Shown in pieces: positions 17,517 through 26,472 of a DNA stretch of 64,000 bases (positions within the stretch are counted from its first letter, which is position 1; each line of letters starts with the position of its first letter). The notes below the pieces were generated by a model that was given only the letters and a program-made list of their open reading frames with translations, did no database searches and had not been told where the DNA came from. The stretch lies in assembly GCF_965204195.1 (NCBI RefSeq), contig NZ_OZ241975.1, forward strand, positions 2,480,001-2,544,000, in the 5' to 3' direction. The stretch is from Poriferisodalis sp965204195 (GTDB lineage Bacteria > Actinomycetota > Acidimicrobiia > Acidimicrobiales > Poriferisodalaceae). Position numbers and translations under genes: made by a program.

Positions 17517-20500
17517 CTATGCGCCCGCTCCGTCACGTGGCGGGACGGGACAGGTGCTCGTCGGAATCTTGATGTTGAAGGTGAAGCGGTCAGTGGCCGT
17601 CGGCACCGCAATGGTCGCAGTCGTGGCGGCGACCACGTAGACGCCGCGGCCGAGCCTCGTCTGAACACGCGAATCCGTGGTGTCGCCATCGCGATAGCGG
17701 AACATTCTGTCTTCCGCTGCATTCTCGAAGACGTCGTTGTTATCGGAGTGCGCTCTGGTCAGATCGACAACGTTCAGGCCATTAACCACGGGGTCCGCGT
17801 TCGCTGCGAACAGTGCTAGATAGGTGTCCTGATCGTCCGACGACAGCCTCAGAGTGACCTCGGCGGTCAGGTCGCGGACTTCGAATGCAAAGAACTGCGC
17901 CCGGCGGTCTGCCCGCTTGATGGGCACGACACAGGCGGCATCAGTGGGCCAGGCCAGGGTCCTCCGGTACCAGCGGCCGGGCGGCACGCGCTGGATGCAA
18001 CTGTCGGGGATGGTCACGGTTGAGTTCTTGCGGACCGTGAGCGAGTAGCCCGACGACTCAGCACACACGGCTTGCCCTATCACGATCGCCGTCGCGCATA
18101 CCGTGCCGCCGACGGGGAACGGGACGGTGACGCTGCCGGGTGTGGGGCTGCTGTCGGTTCCTTCTGAGGGGATGGCGACGTTCAGCCTGCCCGTGTAGGT
18201 GCCGGTGTTAGCGGCGGTGACGGTGAGGGTGCCCGACCCGCCGCCGTGGCTGAGCTTGGCAGTGACGCCAGCAGGCAGCAGGTCCTCGGCGACCGCGAGA
18301 GTGGCATTTGCGGGCTCGTAGTCGAACACGAAAGAAGCGGGTTTGCCCTTCACGACATGCATCGCGGTGCTGATGCCGTTCACCGTTGCGAGCGCGACGC
18401 GCAAGCTGTACCCGCCGACAGCCCCAGGCGTCTTGGTGGTGGCCTCGATGGTGTAGCTGCCGGCCCGCAGGTGGACGCCCGAGAGGGAGCTGCTGTTGCC
18501 GAGTCCCGAGCTGCTGGCCACCGTGGTGCCTGAGACGCGGTGGCCGCGCAGCACGATCAGATGCGTGCCCAGCCGGCCAGCGCCGACGAGGTCGACGGTA
18601 ACCCGACCGGGCGCATCAAGGGTGAAGGTATGCCGGCGTGCGTAGCGGACGCCGCGGCTGCGGTTGGCGCTGGCGCAGGCGGTGTCGGCGGTGATGGTGC
18701 CGGTGCGAGTCACCGAACCGGGTTCCAAGGCACCGAGGTGGTCGTTGCAAGGCAGCTGGGCAGTGAGGGCGACGGGCCCGAGGAGTTGTTCGGTGGCGGT
18801 GTTGTGGCGGACGCGGATCCTGAGGTCCTTGTGGGTGTGGACGAGCTGCGGGGTGAGGGTGATGGTGGCAGTGCCGTGGACGACGCCGTCCGTGACGGTT
18901 CGGGCAGTGGCGATGGATGGCCGGAGTTCTTCGTTGGCGGCGGCGCTCACTGCAACCTCGGCATCTGGGGGCCAGTAGTTGACGGTGATGGTCTTGGGCG
19001 AGCCGACGGTGGCCGTGTAGCTGTCTTGCAGCCCTGACTCGACCGCCTCGATGTTGAGGTCGTAGCTGCCGGCGGTTCGGGGTGTTTTGGTGGTGGCTTC
19101 GATGGTGTATTCGCCGGGTTGGAGGAAGATGTCGCCGAGTTGGGCGTTCTTGTCGCGTCTGGTGCGGTTGTCGTTGCGTGCGATCGGGGTGCCGGTGTTG
19201 TTGTTGTCTTTGAGCAGCACGAGATAGGTGTCGAGCGCTTTGGCGTTGGCGGGGGCGCTGTCGAGGCTGATGGTGACCCAGCCGGGTGTGTCGAGGGTGA
19301 AGGTGTGCCGTTTGGCCCAGTGGCGTCCCTGTGCGTAGAACACGCTTTCGGTGGCCGTCCGGCGGGCTTTGGCGGCGCATTGGCCCTTGGTGATGGTTCC
19401 GCTGAGGGTGACGGTGCCGGTGGCCAGTGTGCCGAGGTGGGTCGAGCACGGCCGGCGGGCGGTCAAAGCGACGTGGCGGACGGCGTCCGCGTAGCCGTCG
19501 GCGGTGCAGGTGACGACGGTCTCCAGCGTGGCGGGCACCGCGACCCGGGCGCTGAGCGTGCGGGCGCCGCCGACGCCTTCGGTGACCCCGGCTGTGGCGG
19601 GGTCGGCGCTGCATTCGGCGGTCGGGGGGGTGACGGTGAAGCCGCGGGTGACCGTGACCGTGCCGGTGCCCTCGGCCGAGGCGTCCTCGAGGCCTGTGAT
19701 CTGCACGGCGTCAGCGCAGACCACTGTCAGCCGGGCGGTCTTCTTTGCGGTGGTGCCCGCCAGGGTGGCTTTGGCTGTGGCGGTGCCGCCTGAGGTGCAG
19801 GCCAGATCGACGGTCGCGGTGCGCTTCCAGGCGGCGATGCTGTTGTCGGGCCCGAAGGTCGGCGTCGCAGCACCCAGCTGGTGGCCCGAGGCGGTTATGG
19901 CGCCGGTGGTGTTCCAGGCGATCTCGATTCCGGGGCCGGTGGCGACAGCGTCGGCGGCGATGGTGACGGTGTTGCCGCGGCCGATCCTGCACCGATATGC
20001 GGCGTCGATGCCGCGGCGGGTCCTTGCGGTCTCGCACTCGCCTCCGCTGCTGGCGGTGCGCGCGGTGATGGTGGTGAGCGCGCCGGCGTGGGTGAGGGTG
20101 GCCTGCTGGCGGGCGGGGCCGCGGCCCGCAGCAGTGCAGGTGACCGTCACCGGCAGCGACCCGGGCTCGTCGATGGTCGCTGTCACGGTGCGCCGCCTGC
20201 CGCTGCCCGCGGCGACCGACGCCGCAGCAGGCGCGGCGGTGCAGGCGGCGGTCGACGGCGACACCGTGAACGGCTCGGATACCGTCACCGCGCCCGTTCC
20301 GGCCCCGGAGGCGTCGGCGAGGCCGCTGATGCGCACCGGGGAGCTGTACACGGCGCGCACCCCCAGCCGGTAGCCGCCCACGGCCTGCGCTGTGGCGGTG
20401 GTGGCCTCGATGGTGTAGTCGCCCGCCCCCAGGCGCAGGTTCCTCAGGCGGCTGTCGCTGCGGGGCCCCGAGTCGTCGTCGCTGTGCAGCACAGCGGCCG

Positions 20501-23500
20501 CTGTGGCGTCGTGGCCGCGGTACAGCACCACATAGGCGTCCAGCGGCGCCGCCTCCGAGGCGGCGGCGAGGTCGACGCTGACCCGTGCTGCGGCGTCGAG
20601 GGTGAACGTGTGCCGACGCGCGTAGAACGTGCCGCTCAGGCCGCGACCCGCCGACGTGCACCCCGCATCCGCGGCGACAGCGCCGTCGCGGGCGACGGTG
20701 ACGCCGTGCACGAGACTGCCCAGCGAATCGTCGCAGTCCGCCGCCACCCCCGACAGCACCGCCGATGCCGTCCCGTCGGCGCGGTCGTTGTTGGTGCAGG
20801 TGACGGTGACCGTCGCGGTGGTGCCGGCGGTGACCTGTGCGCTGAGCAGCCGCTCGTGGGGGCGGCGGGTGTCGGGGGCGGTGATGGTGCCGGTGGGCGC
20901 GGCGGTGCAGTCGGCGGTGGCGGGCTCGACGGTGAAGGCGTCGGTGACGGTGGCTTTGGTGCCTGGGGCGCTGTAGCCGGCGGCGTCGGCGAGGCCGCTG
21001 ATGCGCACTTGCTGTTCGCAGTCGATGCTGACGTGCGTCGTGTGGGTGTCAGTGGCGGGGTGTCGTCCGGCGGTGACCATCGCGGTGGCGGCGCCGTCGT
21101 CGGTGCAGGCCAAGGTGGCGGTGTGGGTGCGCTGCCAGTGACCGGTGGCGGCGTTGTCGGGGCCGATGACCGGCGTCGCAGCGGGCACGCTCCCAGGCGT
21201 GGCGGTGACTGTGCTGTCGGTGTTCCACCTAGCAGCGATGGTGGCGTGATCCGCGGTGGCGGTGAGCGTGACGGTGAGCGAGCTGCCTTCGGCGAGGGTG
21301 CAGCTGTGAGCGGCGTCGGCTCGGTCGGCGACAGCGGCGGTGCAGGCGTCGTTGGGTGCGAACGTGGCGGTGACGGTGCCGATCTGAGGCCGCGGCTGGG
21401 CGGAGAACACCGCTTTGGCCACCCCGGGGCTGTGGCCCGCGGCGGTGCAGGTGACCGTGACGGTCGCGGCGCCGCCGGCCCACACGCGCGCCAGCACGGT
21501 GCGCGTGGCGGACAGGCTGCTCACCCACGGCGTGCCCACACCGCGGCCCACAGCGGTGCCGGTGCAGCTCGCATCGGCCGGGCTGACGGTGAACTTGTCG
21601 CTGGCGTAGATCGCGCCGTCGGCCGGCACCGAGTCCTCCAGACCGGTCACCGACACCGCCGGCAGACGCCCCGCCAAAGTCACCACGACAGATGTGGGCG
21701 ACCGGCGCGGCGCGTCGCAGACGACGGTGACGTCGTGGCTGAACGGCGCCGCCAGCGTCAGGCTCACGGTGCGCTCGCCGGGCGTACTGGTCTTGGCCAC
21801 CGACGGAGTCACCCCTGCAGCGGTGGCGGTGCAGGCCGCACCGGCGGGCTCGACAGTGAACTTGTCCCGAGCGGTGAGGGTGCCGCTGCCGGTCACCGCG
21901 GCGTCCGCGAGATCGGTGATCACCACCGGCGGCTCGTCGAGCACGGTCGTGACGGTCAGGGTGAACGCGCCGGTGACGCGGTCCGCTGAGGTGGTGACCT
22001 CGATCGTGTACAGCACGCCCGCCGCCAGAGCCACACCGGCGGCCTCGGCGTCGGTGCCGGGACCCGAGTCGTCATCGGAGTCCTCCACGACCAAGCTGGC
22101 GTCTGTGCCCGACAGCACATAGAGGTACACGTCAGCCGCCGCCGACGACGCGGTGATCGTCGCGGTCGACGCCGCGGGCACGTACAGCGTGTACCGGCGC
22201 GCCCAGTGCGGCGACTGAGCATCCCCCTTGCGCAGCGACGCACAGCCCGACGCCCGCATGCCGCTGCGGGGCACCGTGCCCGCCACGAGCGTGCCGCTGC
22301 GAGTGACGGTGCCCGCCCCCAGCGTGCCGAGATGCTCGATGCACTCGGCGCCGATCGGCGTCTGGGTCGGGTCGCCCAGCACCGTGCGCTCACAGCGCCC
22401 TGCGCCGGCGGCCGTGTAGCCGTCGGCGCATGTCGGCTTGGGGGGGCGCCCGACCAGCTTGGTGAGCGGCTCGGTCGGATCTGTGTAGGCGGTCTTCTCG
22501 CAGCGGCTCGCCACCGACGCGTACTCAAAGCCCGCAGTGGTGCACTGCGGGTCTGCTGGCACGTAGCGATGCGTCTTGGGGGTGCTGGTGGTGGGGGTCC
22601 ACTTCGGCGTGAGGACGTCGGCTTGGCACTGGGTGCCGTTGTCGGTATAGCCCCTCGGGCACGACCTGACCGCCGGGTCGTAGCGGTGCTTCGCCGGGGT
22701 GCTGGCGGTGACCACCCACCGCTGCGACGCAGTGTCGGACTCGCACTGGACGCCGTTGTCGGTATAGCCCCTCGGGCACGACCTGACCGCCGGGTCGTAC
22801 CGGTACCTCGTCGGCGTGCTGCCGGTGCGCACCCACCTGGTCGACGCCGTGTCGGACTGGCACTGGGTGCCGTTGTCGGTATAGCCCCTCGGGCACGACC
22901 TGACCGCCGGGTCGTACCGGTACTTCGTCGGCGTGCTGCGGGTGCGCTTCCACCTGGTCGACGCCGTGTCGGCGGTGCAGCCTGTGCCGTCAGGGGAGTA
23001 GCCCGACGGGCACGACTCGATCACCGCCGTGGTCACCGTGCGGGTGCGGTTCTCGTACCAGCACACCTGGAACGGGTCGGACCTGCACACCTGTTGACGG
23101 TACTTCTCCACCTTGGTGCACGACCGGGTGAGCCCCGAGGTGCGCAGCGTGTAGGTCGCCGGGCACGAATAGTCCAACGGCGCCGAGTCGTAATAGCTCT
23201 CCTCCTCGTAACAGGCCTTGCGGGGAGTGGTGCGATACTCCTCGTCGTCAGGACACATCGGCGGGTTCAGCGTGACCCGACACGAATGCGACACCCCATG
23301 ATCGCCCGACGTCCTCACATACGTGCCCTGACTGCACCCCCAGTCAAAGCCGCGCTTCTTGTAGTAATCCTCCTCGATCTCACAGCGACTGTTGCGATAG
23401 GTCTCCCCAGCCGGGCACTGCGGCGGGTTCAGCGTGACCCGACACGAATGCGACACCCCATGATCGCCCGACGTCCTCACATACGTGCCCTCGCTGCACC

Positions 23501-24386
23501 CCCAGTCAAAGCCGCGCTTCTTGTAGTAATCCTCCTCGATCTCACAGCGACTGTTGCGATAGGTCTCCCCAGCCGGGCACTGCGGCGGGTTCAGCGTGAC
23601 CCGACACGAATGCGACACCCCATGATCGCCCGACGTCCTCACATACGTGCCCTCGCTGCACCCCCAGTCAAAGCCGCGCTTCTTGTAGTACGAGTCGTCT
23701 CTGTAGCAGCCCGCGCTCGGAGCGGTGCGATAGGTCTCCCCGGTCGGGCATGTCGGCGTGTCGAGTGCGATCTTGCAGTTGTGGGCCACCCCGTGGTCGC
23801 CCGAGCTCGTCTCCAGCGTGCCGTCGACGCAGATCCATGTCGCCGGCTCGTGCTCGACGGTGGCGGTTTGGCATTTGCCTTCGTGGAGTACCTTGCCGCC
23901 GGTGCAGTGCGCCGGTACGGTCTTCTGGCAGCTATGAGACTCCCCCAGCTTGTCGACCGCGCTGACCACCACATAGCCGTCGGCAGCCTGGGGGCACACA
24001 CGCGTTACCGGCACGGTCTCGGTCTTGGGCGTCTTGCACAGCCCGTCGTCGAGCACCATGCCCGACGGGCAGCTCAGACCGGGCGCCCTCGACGCTGCGG
24101 CGCCGGCCTCGCCGGCCAGGCTGTTCCACTCCACGCCGAGCTCTTCGGTGCCGTCGCCGTCACTGTCGGAGCGCTCCAGCCAGGGCACGGCGCCTACACC
24201 CGAGATCACCGAGGTGGCGACCAGCGTCGCGACCACCAGCCGCGACGCCCAGCCCAGCCGGCCGGCGCGCCCCGGCGGCTTCGCGCGGCGGGGAGGGCAA
24301 TTTCCAGTACCCCCCCCCCCCCCCCGTTTGGGCGGACTGTCGGCGGAGGCGGGCCATGAGCGGGGCACGCTAACCCCGCACCGCAT
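17517..24386 (-). CDS. giant secreted cysteine-rich modular surface protein, G-tract at its N-terminus
   Basis: About 2289 aa from ATG 24386; the frame is open further, to 24515, but that overlaps the divergent cpaB. Residues about 20-25 are encoded by a 16-G tract. A hydrophobic export segment follows at about 48-67 (SRLVVATLVATSVISG). Residues about 100-685 are cysteine-rich: three 54-aa units containing YYKKRGFDWGC and SGDHGVSHSCR, then four 39-aa units containing CPRGYTDNGTQC. The remainder is a chain of beta modules with cysteine pairs (VTGLEDSVPADGAIYASDK and similar), PPC-like domains (YARRHTFTL, AGSYTIEATTKTPG), ending in a PPC-like domain without an enzyme motif. It is the only giant gene here with an export signal and is first in the nine-gene minus-strand series. 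A second ATG at 24357, in another frame, also runs into the tract, so tract length decides which start is used. It may be an adhesin or stalk protein; I recognise no exact family. Confidence 0.8.
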   Translation of the reverse strand: MRCGVSVPRSWPASADSPPKRGGGGGTGNCPPRRAKPPGRAGRLGWASRLVVATLVATSVISGVGAVPWLERSDSDGDGTEELGVEWNSLAGEAGAAASRAPGLSCPSGMVLDDGLCKTPKTETVPVTRVCPQAADGYVVVSAVDKLGESHSCQKTVPAHCTGGKVLHEGKCQTATVEHEPATWICVDGTLETSSGDHGVAHNCKIALDTPTCPTGETYRTAPSAGCYRDDSYYKKRGFDWGCSEGTYVRTSGDHGVSHSCRVTLNPPQCPAGETYRNSRCEIEEDYYKKRGFDWGCSEGTYVRTSGDHGVSHSCRVTLNPPQCPAGETYRNSRCEIEEDYYKKRGFDWGCSQGTYVRTSGDHGVSHSCRVTLNPPMCPDDEEYRTTPRKACYEEESYYDSAPLDYSCPATYTLRTSGLTRSCTKVEKYRQQVCRSDPFQVCWYENRTRTVTTAVIESCPSGYSPDGTGCTADTASTRWKRTRSTPTKYRYDPAVRSCPRGYTDNGTQCQSDTASTRWVRTGSTPTRYRYDPAVRSCPRGYTDNGVQCESDTASQRWVVTASTPAKHRYDPAVRSCPRGYTDNGTQCQADVLTPKWTPTTSTPKTHRYVPADPQCTTAGFEYASVASRCEKTAYTDPTEPLTKLVGRPPKPTCADGYTAAGAGRCERTVLGDPTQTPIGAECIEHLGTLGAGTVTRSGTLVAGTVPRSGMRASGCASLRKGDAQSPHWARRYTLYVPAASTATITASSAAADVYLYVLSGTDASLVVEDSDDDSGPGTDAEAAGVALAAGVLYTIEVTTSADRVTGAFTLTVTTVLDEPPVVITDLADAAVTGSGTLTARDKFTVEPAGAACTATAAGVTPSVAKTSTPGERTVSLTLAAPFSHDVTVVCDAPRRSPTSVVVTLAGRLPAVSVTGLEDSVPADGAIYASDKFTVSPADASCTGTAVGRGVGTPWVSSLSATRTVLARVWAGGAATVTVTCTAAGHSPGVAKAVFSAQPRPQIGTVTATFAPNDACTAAVADRADAAHSCTLAEGSSLTVTLTATADHATIAARWNTDSTVTATPGSVPAATPVIGPDNAATGHWQRTHTATLACTDDGAATAMVTAGRHPATDTHTTHVSIDCEQQVRISGLADAAGYSAPGTKATVTDAFTVEPATADCTAAPTGTITAPDTRRPHERLLSAQVTAGTTATVTVTCTNNDRADGTASAVLSGVAADCDDSLGSLVHGVTVARDGAVAADAGCTSAGRGLSGTFYARRHTFTLDAAARVSVDLAAASEAAPLDAYVVLYRGHDATAAAVLHSDDDSGPRSDSRLRNLRLGAGDYTIEATTATAQAVGGYRLGVRAVYSSPVRISGLADASGAGTGAVTVSEPFTVSPSTAACTAAPAAASVAAGSGRRRTVTATIDEPGSLPVTVTCTAAGRGPARQQATLTHAGALTTITARTASSGGECETARTRRGIDAAYRCRIGRGNTVTIAADAVATGPGIEIAWNTTGAITASGHQLGAATPTFGPDNSIAAWKRTATVDLACTSGGTATAKATLAGTTAKKTARLTVVCADAVQITGLEDASAEGTGTVTVTRGFTVTPPTAECSADPATAGVTEGVGGARTLSARVAVPATLETVVTCTADGYADAVRHVALTARRPCSTHLGTLATGTVTLSGTITKGQCAAKARRTATESVFYAQGRHWAKRHTFTLDTPGWVTISLDSAPANAKALDTYLVLLKDNNNTGTPIARNDNRTRRDKNAQLGDIFLQPGEYTIEATTKTPRTAGSYDLNIEAVESGLQDSYTATVGSPKTITVNYWPPDAEVAVSAAANEELRPSIATARTVTDGVVHGTATITLTPQLVHTHKDLRIRVRHNTATEQLLGPVALTAQLPCNDHLGALEPGSVTRTGTITADTACASANRSRGVRYARRHTFTLDAPGRVTVDLVGAGRLGTHLIVLRGHRVSGTTVASSSGLGNSSSLSGVHLRAGSYTIEATTKTPGAVGGYSLRVALATVNGISTAMHVVKGKPASFVFDYEPANATLAVAEDLLPAGVTAKLSHGGGSGTLTVTAANTGTYTGRLNVAIPSEGTDSSPTPGSVTVPFPVGGTVCATAIVIGQAVCAESSGYSLTVRKNSTVTIPDSCIQRVPPGRWYRRTLAWPTDAACVVPIKRADRRAQFFAFEVRDLTAEVTLRLSSDDQDTYLALFAANADPVVNGLNVVDLTRAHSDNNDVFENAAEDRMFRYRDGDTTDSRVQTRLGRGVYVVAATTATIAVPTATDRFTFNIKIPTSTCPVPPRDGAGA
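21466..21741 (-). repeat. copy 3 of the long shared repeat
   Basis: Partner of 12085-12360 (one mismatch in 276 bases) and of 5416-5538 over its first 120 bases. It lies inside the signal-bearing giant gene, so it could receive sequence from the two signal-less copies. Confidence 0.85.
22540..22990 (-). repeat. tandem 117-bp coding repeat
   Basis: About four copies with an exact 117-base spacing; the CCCCTCGGGCACGACC core starts at 22651, 22768 and 22885. Each encodes a 39-aa unit with CPRGYTDNGxQC and YRYDPAVRS. Copies are nearly identical in DNA, so unit number could change by slippage or unequal crossing-over without breaking the frame. A degenerate version is found at 13050-13400. Confidence 0.85.
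23260..23700 (-). repeat. tandem 162-bp coding repeat
   Basis: Just under three copies, with exact 162-base spacing (the CAGTCAAAGCCGCGC core at 23341, 23503 and 23665). Each encodes a 54-aa unit with EEDYYKKRGFDWGC and SGDHGVSHSCR. Near identity at DNA level suggests recent expansion. Confidence 0.85.
24310..24325 (-). repeat. 16-base poly-G tract (coding strand) at start of giant gene
   Basis: Sixteen consecutive C on the plus strand (G on the coding strand). With 16 G the frame is open from ATG 24386 through the export segment, while ATG 24357 reads into a 65-codon dead end. With 15 or 18 G, ATG 24357 would be in frame instead. Neither ATG has a strong Shine-Dalgarno, so I cannot say which state is ON. 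Confidence 0.85.
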
Positions 24387-24451
24387 CGCCGTCAACAACC
24401 CCGATCGGCGCAGGCCCGCTGTGGGCCGCGCCCGCACCACTGCCTGCCCCG

Positions 24452-25567
24452 ATGCCTGACGGGGCCCAGGTGCCGCCCGCAGGGGCACGAACCGCCGACG
24501 CCGCAGCGCCGACACGGACCCGACGGCGGTTGCCGCGCGCGGCGAAACGGACGCTGGGGGGGCTCGGCGGGCTGGCGCTGATGGCAGCCAGCATCACGGG
24601 GTTCTGGGCGACGGCCGACGCGTTCGACGAGCGTGTCTCCGCAGTGATCGCAGCCCGGGATCTGCCCGAGGGGCACGTGCTTAGTGCGACCGATCTGGCA
24701 CCCGCGCAGGTGCTGCTCGGCGACGTTCCGCACATCGCGTGGTCAGCGGAGGTGCCCGATGCGCTGGCCGGCCTCGCCGTGTCGGCTGATGTGCCGGCGG
24801 GGTCGCTGCTGGGCGCGCATCTGCTCGTCGAACCGTCCGCCGGTGCGTTCGGGGACGCACTCGAGGTGGTGGTTCCGCTCGATGCGAGCTTGGCGCCGTC
24901 GGGGGTGAGCGAGGGCGGGCTGGTGCTGCTGGTCGACCCCGGCCTCGCGCCGTCGCGTGAGCGGGCGGGGCGGCCTAGGTCGGTGATCCGCTCGCTCGAG
25001 CTCGCTTCTTTCGACGGCTCGGCCATGCGGTTGTTCGTGCCGCCTGCGGAGTGGGTGTGGTGGCGGGCGCTGCCCGCGGAGCTGGGCGCGCCGCCGATGG
25101 TGCTGCCGGTGCCGCTGGGCGGTGACGCTGCAGCGTTGGCTGCCGATCTGGATGATCTGTGGGCGGCCTCCTATGAGCAGGAGGCCGCAGCGCTGCATCC
25201 CTTCGGCGACGAGTGGCGTGCCCGAGCCTCGCCGGGCGAGCTGGAGGTGATCATCGCGCTCGACCTGAGCCTGGCCGCGTCGACGATCACCGAAGGGGAC
25301 CTGGCGTTGCTGGTCGACCCCGGCGCGCCCGCCGACGGTGCGGGCGGCGGCAGGCCTCGCTCGGTGCTGCGGGCGATCCGGCTCGACCACTACCGCGACG
25401 GCATGCTCGGCGTGTGGGCCGAGCCCGCCGAGTGGGTGTGGTGGAGGACGCTTACCCAGCGGCTCGGCGCGGCCCCGATGGTGCTGCGCGTCACCGAGGG
25501 CTCCGACACCGACGCTGTCGCCGCCGAGCTCAACGACCGGTGGCGGCAGGCGTGGGAGCAGGGCTGA
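24452..25567 (+). CDS. cpaB: CpaB/RcpC-like Tad pilus assembly protein with SAF domain
   Basis: 371 aa. A proline/arginine-rich cytoplasmic start leads to one membrane span (residues about 36-52), then a SAF domain (VIAARDLPEGHVLSATDLAPAQV), as in CpaB/RcpC proteins that line or guide the Tad secretin channel. The remainder is an internal duplication: two about 110-aa halves each carry EV(V/I)(V/I)xLDxSLA, LLVDPG, RPRSV(I/L)R, PAEWVWWR and GAxPMVLxV. That duplication is not usual for the family. It is the first gene of the plus-strand pilus cluster, about 65 bases from the divergent giant gene, and its TGA overlaps the next ATG. Confidence 0.75.
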   Translation: MPDGAQVPPAGARTADAAAPTRTRRRLPRAAKRTLGGLGGLALMAASITGFWATADAFDERVSAVIAARDLPEGHVLSATDLAPAQVLLGDVPHIAWSAEVPDALAGLAVSADVPAGSLLGAHLLVEPSAGAFGDALEVVVPLDASLAPSGVSEGGLVLLVDPGLAPSRERAGRPRSVIRSLELASFDGSAMRLFVPPAEWVWWRALPAELGAPPMVLPVPLGGDAAALAADLDDLWAASYEQEAAALHPFGDEWRARASPGELEVIIALDLSLAASTITEGDLALLVDPGAPADGAGGGRPRSVLRAIRLDHYRDGMLGVWAEPAEWVWWRTLTQRLGAAPMVLRVTEGSDTDAVAAELNDRWRQAWEQG

Positions 25568-26472
25568 TGCTCGCCGTGCGCGCCGGTGGCGATCTCGACG
25601 CGGATGCGCCAGAGCCCGTTGCGGGGGCGCTCGACACGGGCGCCTTCGCGGTGGGCGTCGCCCGTTCGTGGGCCCGAGCGGGCCGCGATGTGCTGGTGAT
25701 CGACGCTGACGCGCACGGCACCGGTCTGGCGAGGCGCATCGGTGCGGCGACCCGAACTGGGGTGCCGCCCGCGCAGCGGGGCCTGCCGTCGCTGATCGCA
25801 GCGCGCACGCCGCTCAACGCGCGCAGCGTGCCGGCTCACTGCTGGGCGCTGCGGGCGGGCGGGAGCGGGTCGGTCCTGCTGCTGGGGGCACCCGGCCATC
25901 CCGCTGGGGCCCGCCGCTCGGCGGCGTGGCTGGCCGAGCGGGCCGACGCTGTCGCCGAACTCGGCGGCCGGTGGGCCGTCGTCGTGTCGATGCCCGGGTC
26001 TCGCACCGAGCCCTATGCGGCGCTGACGCGCGCAGCAGCGTTGCAGGTGACGTTGTCGCCTGCATCGGGCACTGCGCCGCCCGGTGGGCTGCGCGGTGTG
26101 CTCGGTGCGTTCTGGCTGCGCTTCGATCCCGACACGTTGACGCTGGTGTGCGCCGGTGCAGGCGACATGGAGAGCCCGCGCCTGGCGGCTGCGGGAGGTG
26201 CCGCTGCGGGATTGCCGGTCGTCGGCCGGCTCGGGCCGGTGAACGAGTCGGCACTGCTGGGCGGTCGTGCGAGGAGGCGGGACCGAGCCGCGCTCGACGC
26301 CCTGGGCGTCGCCTCGGACCACCTGCACGGTCGCGCAGAGCTCTCGGCCGGCCTGTCGCTGGACACAGCGAGCACCAACGGGCTGCTGTGGGCACACCGT
26401 CCTGCCGACAGCCAGCCGGAACCGCCTCGCAGGGACGTCTCGGCGCCCACGGCCACCGGAGCGCGGCGATGA
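25567..26472 (+). CDS. CpaE/TadZ-like protein lacking a P-loop
   Basis: 301 aa. It starts at the ATG that overlaps the cpaB stop (TGATG). The segment VLVIDADAHGTGLARRIG resembles the switch region of ParA/MinD-type ATPases such as CpaE/TadZ, which localise Tad machinery. However, there is no GKGGxGKT Walker A loop at the N-terminus, so it probably does not hydrolyse ATP by the usual mechanism. Later parts (LLLGAPGH, WAVVVSMPG, LPVVGRLGPVNE) keep a Rossmann-like rhythm. Position between cpaB and tadA supports the assignment; the sequence resemblance alone is weak. Confidence 0.55.
   Translation: MLAVRAGGDLDADAPEPVAGALDTGAFAVGVARSWARAGRDVLVIDADAHGTGLARRIGAATRTGVPPAQRGLPSLIAARTPLNARSVPAHCWALRAGGSGSVLLLGAPGHPAGARRSAAWLAERADAVAELGGRWAVVVSMPGSRTEPYAALTRAAALQVTLSPASGTAPPGGLRGVLGAFWLRFDPDTLTLVCAGAGDMESPRLAAAGGAAAGLPVVGRLGPVNESALLGGRARRRDRAALDALGVASDHLHGRAELSAGLSLDTASTNGLLWAHRPADSQPEPPRRDVSAPTATGARR

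Noticed and set aside
22540..23700. Tandem repeats as a CRISPR array
   Set aside because: Units are in-frame protein repeats of 117 and 162 bases with no spacers.
24387..24515. Extension of the giant gene to a start at 24515
   Set aside because: The frame is open, but it would overlap the divergent cpaB coding region and has no ribosome site. ATG 24386 or 24357 is more credible.
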